Below are positions 56,720 to 64,000 of a stretch of DNA of 64,000 bases, piece after piece. The stretch covers positions 34,571 through 98,570 of the forward strand of contig NZ_JAATEM010000029.1 in the NCBI RefSeq assembly GCF_012034205.1, in the 5' to 3' direction. This stretch comes from Streptomyces composti (GTDB lineage: Bacteria > Actinomycetota > Actinomycetes > Streptomycetales > Streptomycetaceae). A program made the translations under genes and the position numbers. The stretch's first letter is position 1, and every line of letters begins with the position of its first letter. The notes beneath the pieces are model-generated. The model searched no databases. It was not told the DNA's origin and saw only the letters and a list, made by a program, of their open reading frames with translations.

Positions 56720-57214
56720 TCAGGTGCCGGCCCCGGAGTGCCCGGCGGCCGTCTCGTTCTCCCCCACGGCCTCGCTCTCCCCCACCACGGGAACGCGCGG
56801 CCCCCTCCCGATCCGGGCGGCGTCCCGCCCCGGCGCCGGGCGCCCGCTGAGCAGCCGCCGCACCACCCGTACCAGCTCTCCGGGCTCGAACGGCTTGGAC
56901 AGGAACGCGTCGACCCCGACGTCGAGTCCGTTCTCCACCTCGCGCCGGCTGCAGGCACTGATGATGGCGAGCGGAAGGTGGCGGGTGAGCGGGTCCTCCC
57001 TCAGCCGGGCGGCGGTGCGGAGCCCGTCGAGCCTCGGCATGACCACATCGAGCGTCACGGCGTCGGGCCGCACCCGATGCACCACTTCCAGACACTCGGC
57101 ACCGTCGGCCGCGGTCACGACCTCGATGCCCTCCAGCTCGAGATTGACCCTGATCAACTGCCGGATGACCTTGTTGTCGTCCACAACAAGCACCCGGCCC
57201 GATGCGCCTGGCAC
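56720..57214 (-). CDS. Stand-alone receiver-domain response regulator
   Basis: This is a 164-residue protein from a GTG at 57214. The receiver (about 7-125) has VVDDN at 10-14, phosphoacceptor Asp56 in AVTLDVVMPRLDG, Ser in AIISACS and Lys in FLSKPFEPGELV. There is no DNA-binding output domain; the last 40 residues are Gly/Arg/Glu-rich and disordered. The partner kinase is not adjacent. A tactct hexamer on the minus strand, about ten bases before the GTG, suggests a leaderless transcript. It may act by protein contact, like CheY or Spo0F. Confidence 0.85.
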   Translation of the reverse strand: MPGASGRVLVVDDNKVIRQLIRVNLELEGIEVVTAADGAECLEVVHRVRPDAVTLDVVMPRLDGLRTAARLREDPLTRHLPLAIISACSRREVENGLDVGVDAFLSKPFEPGELVRVVRRLLSGRPAPGRDAARIGRGPRVPVVGESEAVGENETAAGHSGAGT

Positions 57215-57333
57215 AACTCGAGAGTAGGTCCGCACCGGCCACCGCGTCCGGGTTTTCCCGACTTCCACCCCGCACGAGCGACACGGCACCCACGAGGTGG
57301 ACCCTGGCAGGGCTTCTGGTGGGAAACCGGTTC

Positions 57334-57361
57334 ATGACCACCCCCCGGGAACTGGTAATGT
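57334..57361 (+). promoter_or_regulatory. Putative tRNA-Arg promoter
   Basis: ATGACC (57334-57339) and TAATGT (57356-57361) are 16 bp apart and end 33 bp upstream of the tRNA 5' end, a good position for a tRNA promoter. Confidence 0.5.
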
Positions 57362-57394
57362 TCTACCCGTCGCCGCGATCACCGCGACCGGCAC

Positions 57395-57469
57395 GCCCCC
57401 GTAGCTCAGGGGATAGAGCAACGGCCTCCGGAGCCGTGTGCGCAGGTTCGAATCCTGCCGGGGGCACCA
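57395..57469 (+). tRNA. tRNA-Arg (anticodon CCG)
   Basis: A full cloverleaf is visible: acceptor gcccccg/cgggggc, D arm gctc-aggggata-gagc, anticodon stem acggc/gccgt with loop ctccgga (anticodon CCG, reading CGG), T arm cagg-ttcgaat-cctg, and an encoded CCA at 57467-57469. tRNA-Arg genes of this type are frequent integration sites in streptomycetes. Confidence 0.97.
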
Positions 57470-57482
57470 TCGATCAGGTGCC

Positions 57483-57526
57483 CGAAGACCCCGCCGTCAG
57501 CACAATCGCTGAGAGCGGGGTCTTCG
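57483..57526 (+). terminator. Terminator after tRNA-Arg
   Basis: A perfect 12-bp stem cgaagaccccgc/gcggggtcttcg with an inner tcagc/gctga stem lies 14 bp after the tRNA. Confidence 0.8.
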
Positions 57527-57646
57527 TGCATGTGCAGCCGTGTGCAGCCCGGAGCACCCTGGGGACGCAGTCCGTGGACTGTGACTGTTCGTGGACAGAA
57601 CTTCGGAACGTCCACCCTGGTCAGCGCCCTGGTCTCGCAGACGACT

Positions 57647-58027
57647 TCAGCCCGCGTCCGGCCACTGCTCCGGAGGAGGAGGCTCCGGATCATTCTGTCG
57701 CTCCACTCGCCGCGCGTTCTCCTCCCGCAGGCACGTCAACCACGGCCACAGATCCGGCAGTGGCTGCGCTGGACAAGCGAGATCGTGCTCGATACGGCAC
57801 CGCTGGAACGGATCCGGCGGACACACCCCGTAGACTGTCACCCGCCCGTCGGACAGCTCGATCCATCGACGGTCCGCCGGCACCGTGTGAGCCAGGGGAC
57901 GCATGTCCGGCTCCAACAGCACCCAGTCCTGATCGAGTGTCGCCACCCGGTCCGCCAGCAGCCCGCATCGCGGACACTGGGACTGCCCACCACCGAGTCG
58001 CCGCGGATTCTCGCCTGAGGCCCCCAT
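57647..58027 (-). CDS. DUF6083-like small protein
   Basis: This is a 126-residue protein from the ATG at 58027. It shows the pattern I know from Streptomyces DUF6083 proteins: CPRCGLLADRVAT near 17-29, a VLLEPD and AHTVPADRRWIEL stretch, then CRIEHDLACP and the C-terminal PDLWPWLTCLREENARRVER. The CxxC and later Cys/His residues might bind a metal. The ribosome site is weak. Such proteins often appear in several copies in streptomycete accessory DNA, and this one lies just after a tRNA that commonly serves as an attachment site. The function is unknown. Other open frames overlapping it have poor codon usage. Confidence 0.72.
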   Translation of the reverse strand: MGASGENPRRLGGGQSQCPRCGLLADRVATLDQDWVLLEPDMRPLAHTVPADRRWIELSDGRVTVYGVCPPDPFQRCRIEHDLACPAQPLPDLWPWLTCLREENARRVERQNDPEPPPPEQWPDAG

Positions 58028-58458
58028 ACCGTGAGGATCGCTTGCCTCCCACTCCAGACGGAGAACGCCAACCGGACGAATCGCCTGAGGCAGCCAACCA
58101 CCAGCGGGGCGGAACACGACGCGGCAGGCGCGGAACGCAACCAACGGCCAACAGCGCACGGCCGAGAGACGGCGACAGCCCTCCGGCCCGAGCGGGCCGG
58201 AGGGCCTGCAACCCACATGCGTGTGATCACAGCTGATGTCCGGCGCTCGGACGACGACGAGCTCTTCGGAAAGACCAGGCGCCATGGCTACGTCCACTCG
58301 GGGCGGTACGCGGCTCTGCCCGCCTTGACCGGGATGGCACGGGGTGGGCGCCGCCGGTCCGGCGGGCGGCGCTCGTCCCGGCCGGCTGCGTCGCATTCCT
58401 GACGTGTCGGGTCCTGCACCGCCCTCGTGGTCCGAACGCGGCTTGCCGCGGGTCACGC
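58028..58458. other. Gene-free region upstream of the DUF6083 gene (431 bp)
   Basis: No gene is supported in any frame. A strong perfect hairpin lies inside it. Composition is less extreme than in the flanking genes, in keeping with decayed accessory DNA. Confidence 0.55.
58179..58204. terminator. Perfect GC hairpin in the accessory region
   Basis: An 11-bp stem ccctccggccc/gggccggaggg with loop gagc. It could terminate the NERD-gene transcript on the minus strand. Confidence 0.6.
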
Positions 58459-59319
58459 TCAGGCCAGTCGCCAGGCCTGGCGGTGGCGGGCGATCTCGTG
58501 GACCTGGTCGACCTGGTCGGCGGTCAGCACCCCGGACAGCGGGGCCAGTGAGGCGACTTGGCGCTCCTGGTACACCCGGACGGTGAGCTGGGTCGCGGCC
58601 ACCGTCAGGTCGGTGGCGCCGGCGAAGACCAGGACCGGTTCCACCGGTACCGGAAAGCGGCAGTAGTGCCCGAGCACCCGCCGCACCCGGTCGGCCTCGG
58701 CCCGGCTCTTGCGTGCGTATGGCCGCGGTTTCCCGTGATCGATCTTCACGGCGTCGTCGCCGACCCAGACCGCCCTCTTGGGGCAGTACTTGGTGTTGAT
58801 GCTGAAGACTCCGCCGGGTCCGATCAGCAGATGATCGATGTCCACGTCGTGGGCCAGCGGTATGGAGTGCAGGACGCGCCAGCCGTGACGGGACAATCGG
58901 GCGAGTTCCGCTCCGACGCGCTTCTCCCCCGTCAGCCCCTTCTCCCAGGACTCCCACTCGGTCGGCCGGCGCAGGAGCCGGGCGAGGGTCCGCTCGAACC
59001 GTCCCGCGCCCGACCGGGCGAGCCGCTCCCGGAGGGCGGCTCCAGGAGGGTTGCCGGCCAAGTCGTCGTCCGGGGTCAGTGGGGGCAGTCCGGGGGGCGC
59101 TGCGGGCTCGGCCGTCGCGGGCTCCGGACCGGCCGCCGTGTCGTGACGGTCCGACAGGTGAGGGGTGAGTGCGGCGATCACGTCGTCGCTGTGCTCGGCA
59201 CGCAGGATGGTGATCTTCCCCGTCTTCAGGTCCGCCCAGCCGGCGGCGGTGCCGTCGGGGAGGCTCGCGTACAAGCGGTCGTGCCCGTACCGCCTCCAGC
59301 GTGTGACCTCGAGCTCCAT
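58459..59319 (-). CDS. NERD-domain (nuclease-related) protein
   Basis: This is a 286-residue protein from the ATG at 59319 (gaggggg four bases upstream). The first 40 residues resemble a small beta domain (YGHDRLYASLPDGTAAGWADL). A Pro/Ala linker follows (60-95). The NERD domain (about 125-240) has GEKRVGAELARLSRHGWRVL, then DVDIDHLLIGPGGVFSINTK, with Asp, Glu-like and Lys positions of the PD-(D/E)xK type nuclease fold. The C-terminal 45 residues (LTADQVDQVHEIARHRQAW) are helical. NERD proteins are linked to DNA processing and sometimes to mobile elements or defence. No partner gene is adjacent. Confidence 0.85.
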   Translation of the reverse strand: MELEVTRWRRYGHDRLYASLPDGTAAGWADLKTGKITILRAEHSDDVIAALTPHLSDRHDTAAGPEPATAEPAAPPGLPPLTPDDDLAGNPPGAALRERLARSGAGRFERTLARLLRRPTEWESWEKGLTGEKRVGAELARLSRHGWRVLHSIPLAHDVDIDHLLIGPGGVFSINTKYCPKRAVWVGDDAVKIDHGKPRPYARKSRAEADRVRRVLGHYCRFPVPVEPVLVFAGATDLTVAATQLTVRVYQERQVASLAPLSGVLTADQVDQVHEIARHRQAWRLA

Positions 59320-59817
59320 GAGACCCCCTCGGCGCCTCGGCTCCGCACCCGTCAGCTCGCATGGCAGCAGCAGGAGGGAGGCGGCCACAAGACGGGGCAC
59401 GGGTTCTGGGGTGCATGCGGACGGGAACGCCGTGCGGCGCAGCAGGCCTGCGCCCTGACGTCCGCCCGGCAAGGCGGTTGACCGGTCGGCGGTTTCACCG
59501 AGTCTCGGCGTGCCATGGGTGCCGGGGCGTTCCGGTCCCGGCAGCGGCAGCGGGGTGTGAGCTGGGTCTCGTTCGGGCGGACTGTGCGGGGAGTTGGGCG
59601 CTGTGCGGCGTGACCAGTTCCACAGGGTGGAGTGACGGGGCGGTAACTCGTGTGCCCGGCAGGCCGGTTGACGGGTTGACCGATTCATCCCTCAAGCGAC
59701 ACCGCAGGGCAAAACGGACATGTACGTCATTCAACTGTGGCCGGTTCCGGGTTCGTGCACTTCACTCTTAACGGTCCTCAAGTACGACAGTTCGGACCAA
59801 CGAAAGCATCTGCACTC
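59320..59817. other. Divergent intergenic region between the NERD and ketosynthase genes (498 bp)
   Basis: No credible gene is seen; the open frame 59361-59771 is Cys/Arg-rich with poor codon bias. The right half holds repeated ttgac motifs (ggttgaccgg near 59477, and gttgacgggttgacc near 59667) that could include promoters for the ketosynthase gene. Confidence 0.55.
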
Positions 59818-61599
59818 ATGCCCCACTCTTCCGGCATACGCGAAGTCCCCATGAACCCGCACTCGGTGACGGCTGCCGAGGTCGTGCCCGGTGATCTGGT
59901 CGCCCTGTCGGGCGACGACGTGGCGGCGGACCGGTGGTACGTCGTCACGCACACGCTGCCCGAGGACCCTGAGGTGATCCGGGTCACGCTGCGGCCGCCC
60001 CTCGGCGGGCGGGACCGGGAGGAACTGCTGCGCCGTGAGCAGCGGGTGAGCGTCGCCGGGCGACGCGTGGATCCCTCCGCGGTACCGGAGGTGACGTCGC
60101 CCGCACTCGACGATGTCGAGTTCCGGGACGGGGACAGGGTGTCGTCCCTGCGTGCCGTGGACCCGTCGGCGCAGGAGGTGACGTATGTGCGTCGCTGGGG
60201 GACCTGGCGGCGGGACGACGAGAGCGCGAGCGCGGGCGCGACCGGCGGGGTCTCCGACACCGAGGTACGGCGGTGGGCCGCCGAGGCCGACGAGGCCGGG
60301 CATGTCGTACGGCACGAGCCGCGGCCGGTGAGCGAGGCGCGGGCCGCCGGGGCCCGCCGGGTCGTGGTGACCGGGCTCGGTGCGATGACGCCGCTCGGCG
60401 CCGGGACCAGCGAGCTGTGGCAGGGGCTGCTCGAGGGGCGGCACGGCATACGGGAGCTGGAGGACGAGGAGTTCGGGGAGCTGCCGGTGCGGGTGGCCGG
60501 GACCGTGCCGGTGGATCCGGCGCGGCTGCTGCCGCGGGCGGTGGCCCGGCGGATGAACCGCGCCGCCCAGTTCGCGGTGCTGGCCGCACGGGAGGCCTGG
60601 GCGGACGCCGGGTTCGCCGAGGGCGGCACCCGCGAGAGCGGTCTTGACCCGGAGCGGGTCGGGGTGAGCCTCGGCGCGATTCTCGGGGACGCGTCCGTGC
60701 TGGTGGGCGGGGACCGGAAGCTGCGGGACAAGGGCCCGCGGAGTGTGTCGCCGCTCACCACGCCGATGACCGTGCCGTCGCAGGCCGCGTCGCAGGTCTC
60801 ACTGGATCTGCACATCACGGGCGAGGCGCGGACCGTGACCAGCGCGTGCGCCTCGGGTACGGAGGCGATCGGGCAGGCGGTGGACCGGATCCGGTTCGGA
60901 CGGGTGGACGTCGCCCTGGCGGGCGGCGCCGAGGCCGTGGTGACGCCGGCGATCATGGCGTCGTTCGCGGCGATGCGGGCCCTGGCCGAGGGCGACCCCG
61001 CCGAGGGCTCGCCGTCGCGGCCCTTCGACCGGGACCGGAACGGCTTCGTCAACGGCGAGGGCGCCGGCGTGCTGGTGCTGGAGTCCGAGGAGCACGCGCG
61101 GGCGCGTGGTGCGCGGATCTACTGCGAGGCGGCCGGCTGGGGGCTGTCCGCGGACGCTCACCATGTGGCAGCGCCGGATCCGTCCGGCGAGGGCATCGCC
61201 CTGGCGCTGCGGCGGGCCGTGCGGGACGCGGGGGGCCACCTGGCGGACGTGGTCCATGTGAACGCGCACGCCACCGCCACGGTCGACGGCGACCTCGCGG
61301 AGGCCCGGGCGCTGCGGAACGTCCTGGGCGCCCGGAACGTGCCGGTGAGCGCGCTCAAGGGGCACCTGGGGCATCTGCAAGGTGCGGCCGGCGGTGTCGA
61401 GGCGGTGGCCGCGGTGCTCACGCTGCACCACGGTGTGATGCCGCCCACGGTGGGCTGCGCCGAGCTGGACGAGGCGATCGAGCTGGACGTGGTGCGTGAG
61501 GCCCCACGTGTGCTGCCCGCGGAGGGTGACCTGGTGCTGAGCAATTCGTTCGGCTTCGGCGGTCACAACGCGGTGCTGGCGCTGCGGCGCGCGGCCTGA
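59818..61599 (+). CDS. FabF-like beta-ketoacyl synthase with unique N-terminal extension
   Basis: This is a 593-residue protein from the ATG at 59818 (the ATG at 59851 is equally possible; no clear ribosome site). Residues about 182-593 form a complete FabF/KAS II condensing enzyme: RRVVVTGLGAMTPLG, nucleophile Cys344 in TSACASGTEA, His484 in VNAHATATVDGD, and Lys514 and His519 in KGHLGHLQGAAGG. The first His motif reads AHATAT instead of the usual HGTST. Residues 1-180 are well-coded (high G/C third positions) but match no family I know. They look like a small beta-rich domain (DLVALSGDDVAADRWYVVTH) with a charged linker. No acyl carrier protein, chain-length factor or reductase gene is adjacent, so it is an orphan. 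Confidence 0.85.
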   Translation: MPHSSGIREVPMNPHSVTAAEVVPGDLVALSGDDVAADRWYVVTHTLPEDPEVIRVTLRPPLGGRDREELLRREQRVSVAGRRVDPSAVPEVTSPALDDVEFRDGDRVSSLRAVDPSAQEVTYVRRWGTWRRDDESASAGATGGVSDTEVRRWAAEADEAGHVVRHEPRPVSEARAAGARRVVVTGLGAMTPLGAGTSELWQGLLEGRHGIRELEDEEFGELPVRVAGTVPVDPARLLPRAVARRMNRAAQFAVLAAREAWADAGFAEGGTRESGLDPERVGVSLGAILGDASVLVGGDRKLRDKGPRSVSPLTTPMTVPSQAASQVSLDLHITGEARTVTSACASGTEAIGQAVDRIRFGRVDVALAGGAEAVVTPAIMASFAAMRALAEGDPAEGSPSRPFDRDRNGFVNGEGAGVLVLESEEHARARGARIYCEAAGWGLSADAHHVAAPDPSGEGIALALRRAVRDAGGHLADVVHVNAHATATVDGDLAEARALRNVLGARNVPVSALKGHLGHLQGAAGGVEAVAAVLTLHHGVMPPTVGCAELDEAIELDVVREAPRVLPAEGDLVLSNSFGFGGHNAVLALRRAA

Positions 61600-61729
61600 G
61601 GCGACGCACGGGATCTCCCGCTTGCGTCGGGCGCGGCGCCCGCATCGGCGGTCGGCCGGCGCGTCCGTCCCCGTCCGGCGGTTGCGGGTGCAGGCCCAGG
61701 GCCGGCAGCTGCCATGTGAGGGGCGACGC

Positions 61730-61761
61730 CGGGCCCCCGGATCCCAGGGACCGGGGGCCCG
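61730..61761. terminator. Perfect hairpin between the ketosynthase gene and ku
   Basis: An 11-bp stem cgggcccccgg/ccgggggcccg with a 10-nt loop lies between two convergent genes. Confidence 0.75.
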
Positions 61762-61796
61762 TTCGCACTCCGAAACCGGGGTCCGGCCGGTCTCAC

Positions 61797-61920
61797 GGCC
61801 CCGGGCAGGCGCCCGCCTCGAACTCATGGCCCCGAGCAGGCGCCCACCTCGAACTCACAGCCTCGGGCAGAGGCTCACTGGGAACTCGAGGCCCCGAGCA
61901 GGCGCCGTGTCACGCCGAGC
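61797..61920. repeat. Four tandem 31-bp repeats running into the ku stop
   Basis: Units start at 61797, 61828, 61859 and 61890 (ggccccgggcaggcgcccgc, ggccccgagcaggcgcccac, a diverged agcctcgggcag copy, and ggccccgagcaggcgccgtg). The last unit overlaps the ku stop codon at 61910-61912. Confidence 0.8.
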
Positions 61921-62956
61921 GTTTCCGGGAAGCGGTCTTCTTCGTCGCGGACGTCTTCTTGGCCGTCGACTTCTTCGCCGTGCTCTTCGTTCCGCCGCTC
62001 TTCGCGGATGCGCTCTTTGCGGCGGTCTTCTTCGCGCTCGCCGGCTTGCGGGAGGAGGACGCCGTCTTCTTCGCCGCGGTCTTCTTGGCGGTGGACTTCT
62101 TGCCGCCGGTCTCCTTGGGAGAGGTGCGGGAGGTCTTGCGCTGCGGGAGGGGCTTGACCTCGGCCTCCTCCGCGGATTCGCCGCGGGACTCGCGGGCGGC
62201 GCGGACGCTGTTCTCCAGGGCGGCCATCAGGTCCAGGACCTTGCCGCCGCGCTCGGGCTCGGGCAGCTCCGGCGGGGTCTCGCCGGCCGCCTTGGCGGCG
62301 ATGACCTCCTCCAGCGCCTCGCGGTACTCGTCGTGCAGGTCCTCCAGGTCGACCTCGCCGAGGGTCTCCATCAGCGCGTCCGCGAGGTCGAGCTCCTTGT
62401 CGCGGACGGTGACGTCGGTGTCGGGGGCGACACCCTCGGGTGCGCGCACCTCGTCCGGCCAGAGCAGTCCGTGCATGGCGATGGCGTCGCCGACCACGCG
62501 CAGCATGCCGAGCCGCTCGCGGCCGCGCAGCGCGAACTTGGCGATGGCGACCTTGTTGCTGCGTTTGAGGGCCTCGCGCAGCAGGGTGTACGGCTTGGCG
62601 GCCGGTGCCCCGCTCGCGGCCAGGTAGTAGGCGGAGTCCATCTGCAGCGGGTCGATCCGGTCGCTGGGCACGAAGGCGACGATCTCGATGGTCCTGGCGG
62701 TCGGGATCGGCAGCTGGGCCAGGTCCTCGTCGGTGATCGGGATGATCGTGCCGTCCGAGTCCTCGTAGCCCTTGCCGATCTCCTGGCTGCTGACCTCCCG
62801 GTCCTCCAGCTCGCAGAACTTGCGGTACCGGATCCGGCCGCCGTCCTCGGTGTGGATCTGGCGGAAGGAGATCGAGTGGCTCTCGGTGGCGTTCACCAGC
62901 TTGATCGGGATGCTGACCAGGCCGAACGAGATCGCGCCGTTCCAGATGGACCTCAC
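61910..62956 (-). CDS. ku: Ku, non-homologous end-joining protein
   Basis: Ku binds DNA double-strand ends and recruits LigD-type activities. The protein has 348 residues from the GTG at 62956 (MRSIWNGAISFGLVSIPIKL); gggaagg is eight bases upstream, better than the GTG at 62965. The Ku core spans 1-260 with SISFRQIHTEDGGRIRYRKF, DSAYYLAASGAPAAKPYTLL, and LLWPDEVRAPEGV. The last 80 residues are a Lys/Ala/Ser/Thr tail (KKTAAKKTASSSRKPASAKK type), histone H1-like, known to modulate DNA binding in actinobacterial Ku. It is divergent from the polymerase gene at 63008. Confidence 0.95.
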   Translation of the reverse strand: MRSIWNGAISFGLVSIPIKLVNATESHSISFRQIHTEDGGRIRYRKFCELEDREVSSQEIGKGYEDSDGTIIPITDEDLAQLPIPTARTIEIVAFVPSDRIDPLQMDSAYYLAASGAPAAKPYTLLREALKRSNKVAIAKFALRGRERLGMLRVVGDAIAMHGLLWPDEVRAPEGVAPDTDVTVRDKELDLADALMETLGEVDLEDLHDEYREALEEVIAAKAAGETPPELPEPERGGKVLDLMAALENSVRAARESRGESAEEAEVKPLPQRKTSRTSPKETGGKKSTAKKTAAKKTASSSRKPASAKKTAAKSASAKSGGTKSTAKKSTAKKTSATKKTASRKRSA

Positions 62957-62992
62957 GTGCGACACCTTCCCGACCGTTTGTCATGGTTTGCG

Positions 62993-63003
62993 TGAGATTC
63001 TCA
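62993..63003. promoter_or_regulatory. Palindrome in the ku/polymerase divergent spacer
   Basis: The perfect palindrome tgaga-t-tctca occupies part of the 51-bp spacer between the two divergent genes. It ends four bases before the polymerase ATG and could be a shared operator. Confidence 0.45.
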
Positions 63004-63007
63004 TCGT

Positions 63008-63889
63008 ATGGCGCCTATCACTGAGGTGGAGGGGCGGCGGCTCCCGCTCAGCAATCTGGAGAAGGTGCTGTATCCCGCCACCGGGTTCACCAAGGCGGAG
63101 GTACTGCACTACTACGCGACCGTGGCCGAGGTGCTGCTGCCGCATCTGCGGGACCGCGCGGTGTCCTTCCTGCGCTACCCGGACGGGCCCGACGGGCAGG
63201 TGTTCTTCACCAAGAACGTGCCGCCGGGTACGCCCGACTGGGTCACCACCGCCGAGGTGCCCAGGTCGGACGGGCCGTCGCGGATGGTGCTGGTGCAGGA
63301 CCTGCCGAGCCTGATGTGGGCGGCGAACCTGGTCGCCGAGTTCCACGTCCATCAGTGGCGGGTGCAGAACCCCGAGGAGGCGGACCGGATCGTCTTCGAC
63401 CTGGACCCCGGGCCGCCGGCGACGATCGTGCACTGCTGCGAGGTCGCCCGCTGGCTGCGGGACCGGCTCGCCGAGGACGGGATCGAGGCCTACGCGAAGA
63501 CCTCCGGCTCGAAGGGGCTGCATCTGCTCGCGGCGGTGCGGGGTGCCTCGCCCGAGCGGGTGTCGGACTACGCCAAGGGGCTGGCGGTGGAGGCGGAGAA
63601 GGCGATGCCCCATCTGGTGCTGCACCGGATGACGCGCAGCCTGCGGCCGGGGAAGGTCTTCGTCGACTGGAGCCAGAACGCCGCCCGGAAGACCACGGCC
63701 GCCCCCTACACGCTGCGCGCCCGGCAGGAGCCGCTGGTGTCGGCACCGGTGACCTGGGAGGAGGTCGAGGAGTGCCGGTCACCGGACCTGCTGGCGTTCA
63801 CCGCTCCCGACCTCGGGCCCCGCCTGACGGACTACGGCGATCTGCTGGCGCCGCTCCTTGATCCGGAACACGCGGGGACGCTGCCCTGA
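63008..63889 (+). CDS. LigD-type DNA repair polymerase/primase domain protein
   Basis: This is a 293-residue stand-alone polymerase domain of the archaeo-eukaryotic primase family, as found in LigD. Active-site Asp131 and Asp133 are in VFDLDPGPP, the KTSGSKGLHLL motif is at 164-174, and Asp220 is in KVFVDWSQN. The phosphate-binding N-terminal part includes SFLRYPDGPDGQVFFTKN. It can add nucleotides at broken ends for non-homologous joining. There is no ligase or nuclease domain in the same protein, so a separate ATP-dependent ligase must complete the pathway. It is divergent from ku with a 51-bp spacer. The ATG at 63008 lacks a clear ribosome site. Confidence 0.94.
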   Translation: MAPITEVEGRRLPLSNLEKVLYPATGFTKAEVLHYYATVAEVLLPHLRDRAVSFLRYPDGPDGQVFFTKNVPPGTPDWVTTAEVPRSDGPSRMVLVQDLPSLMWAANLVAEFHVHQWRVQNPEEADRIVFDLDPGPPATIVHCCEVARWLRDRLAEDGIEAYAKTSGSKGLHLLAAVRGASPERVSDYAKGLAVEAEKAMPHLVLHRMTRSLRPGKVFVDWSQNAARKTTAAPYTLRARQEPLVSAPVTWEEVEECRSPDLLAFTAPDLGPRLTDYGDLLAPLLDPEHAGTLP

Positions 63890-64000
63890 GAGCGCCTCCG
63901 GAGCACGCGGGGCCACCCCTCTGAAGGTGCCCTCTGCCCTGAAGGCGCCGGGACCCTGCCCCCAAGGGGCCGCTTCCGCATCCGGGCCCGGCAGCTCTTC

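Noticed and set aside
57690..58211. A 173-residue minus-strand frame overlapping the DUF6083 gene
   Set aside because: It has weak codon periodicity and a composition of Arg/Gly/Ser; the DUF6083 frame contains recognisable motifs.
59361..59771. A small Cys/Arg-rich frame between the NERD and ketosynthase genes
   Set aside because: No ribosome site, irregular third-position composition and no known motif.

Overview
This window is chromosomal DNA of a high-GC actinomycete, almost certainly a Streptomyces. The coding regions show very strong G/C at third codon positions. The gene order also matches what I remember of the conserved core of Streptomyces chromosomes (the SCO5404 to about SCO5345 region of S. 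coelicolor); that comparison is from memory and was not run. No phage, IS element, rRNA operon or CRISPR array was seen. One tRNA gene is present, and accessory DNA is limited to the right-hand end.

Layout, left to right. 1-2088: a two-component system (the kinase is cut by the window edge) divergent from a secreted PepSY protein. 2089-2835: a gene-free, repeat-rich stretch. 2836-5655: a B12 and acyl-CoA cluster (MeaB-type GTPase, thiolase, methylmalonyl-CoA epimerase). 5886-11187: the polar-growth cytoskeleton genes scy and filP. 11274-15181: two paralogous ABC ATPase/permease pairs. 15266-18362: a small Cys/His protein, an LLM-type oxidoreductase, an SCO5389-family protein and the mismatch endonuclease nucS. 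18493-22662: a membrane-anchored NTPase-like protein, a STAS protein and 3-hydroxyacyl-CoA dehydrogenase. 22773-26497: TetR regulator, ABC exporter pair, PduO-type adenosyltransferase and two small membrane proteins. 26642-30447: the chitinase unit chiS-chiR-chiC with the classic direct-repeat promoter.

30466-38868 (minus strand): a DUF2550 gene and the complete F1Fo ATP synthase operon atpIBEFHAGDC, with a leader rich in inverted repeats upstream of it. 39269-47110 (minus): the translation and envelope group that usually accompanies atp in actinobacteria (WecA-type transferase, a divergent SHMT, an LMW-PTP-like protein without its catalytic Cys, sua5, prmC, prfA, rpmE, an LCP protein). 47700-55371 (minus): rho, thrB, thrC, hom, lysA, that is, termination factor Rho plus the aspartate-family amino-acid genes. 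55389-57214: an ArgS-like protein lacking the catalytic core, and a stand-alone receiver. 57395-57469: tRNA-Arg(CCG). 57647-61599: accessory-looking genes (DUF6083, NERD domain, a ketosynthase with a novel-looking N-terminal extension). 61910-63889: the divergent end-joining pair ku and a LigD-type polymerase.

Functional links. The thiolase, epimerase, MeaB, hydroxyacyl-CoA dehydrogenase and PduO adenosyltransferase all serve acyl-CoA and methylmalonyl-CoA metabolism and its adenosylcobalamin cofactor. ChiS/ChiR sit directly upstream of the chitinase they are known to control in S. coelicolor. NucS, Ku and the LigD polymerase are genome-maintenance genes. The most unusual items are the LMW-PTP-like protein with Ser in place of the nucleophilic Cys, the ketosynthase with about 180 extra N-terminal residues, the NTPase-like protein with a Ser/Thr/Pro external tail, the structured DNA upstream of the atp operon, and several short tandem-repeat arrays between genes.
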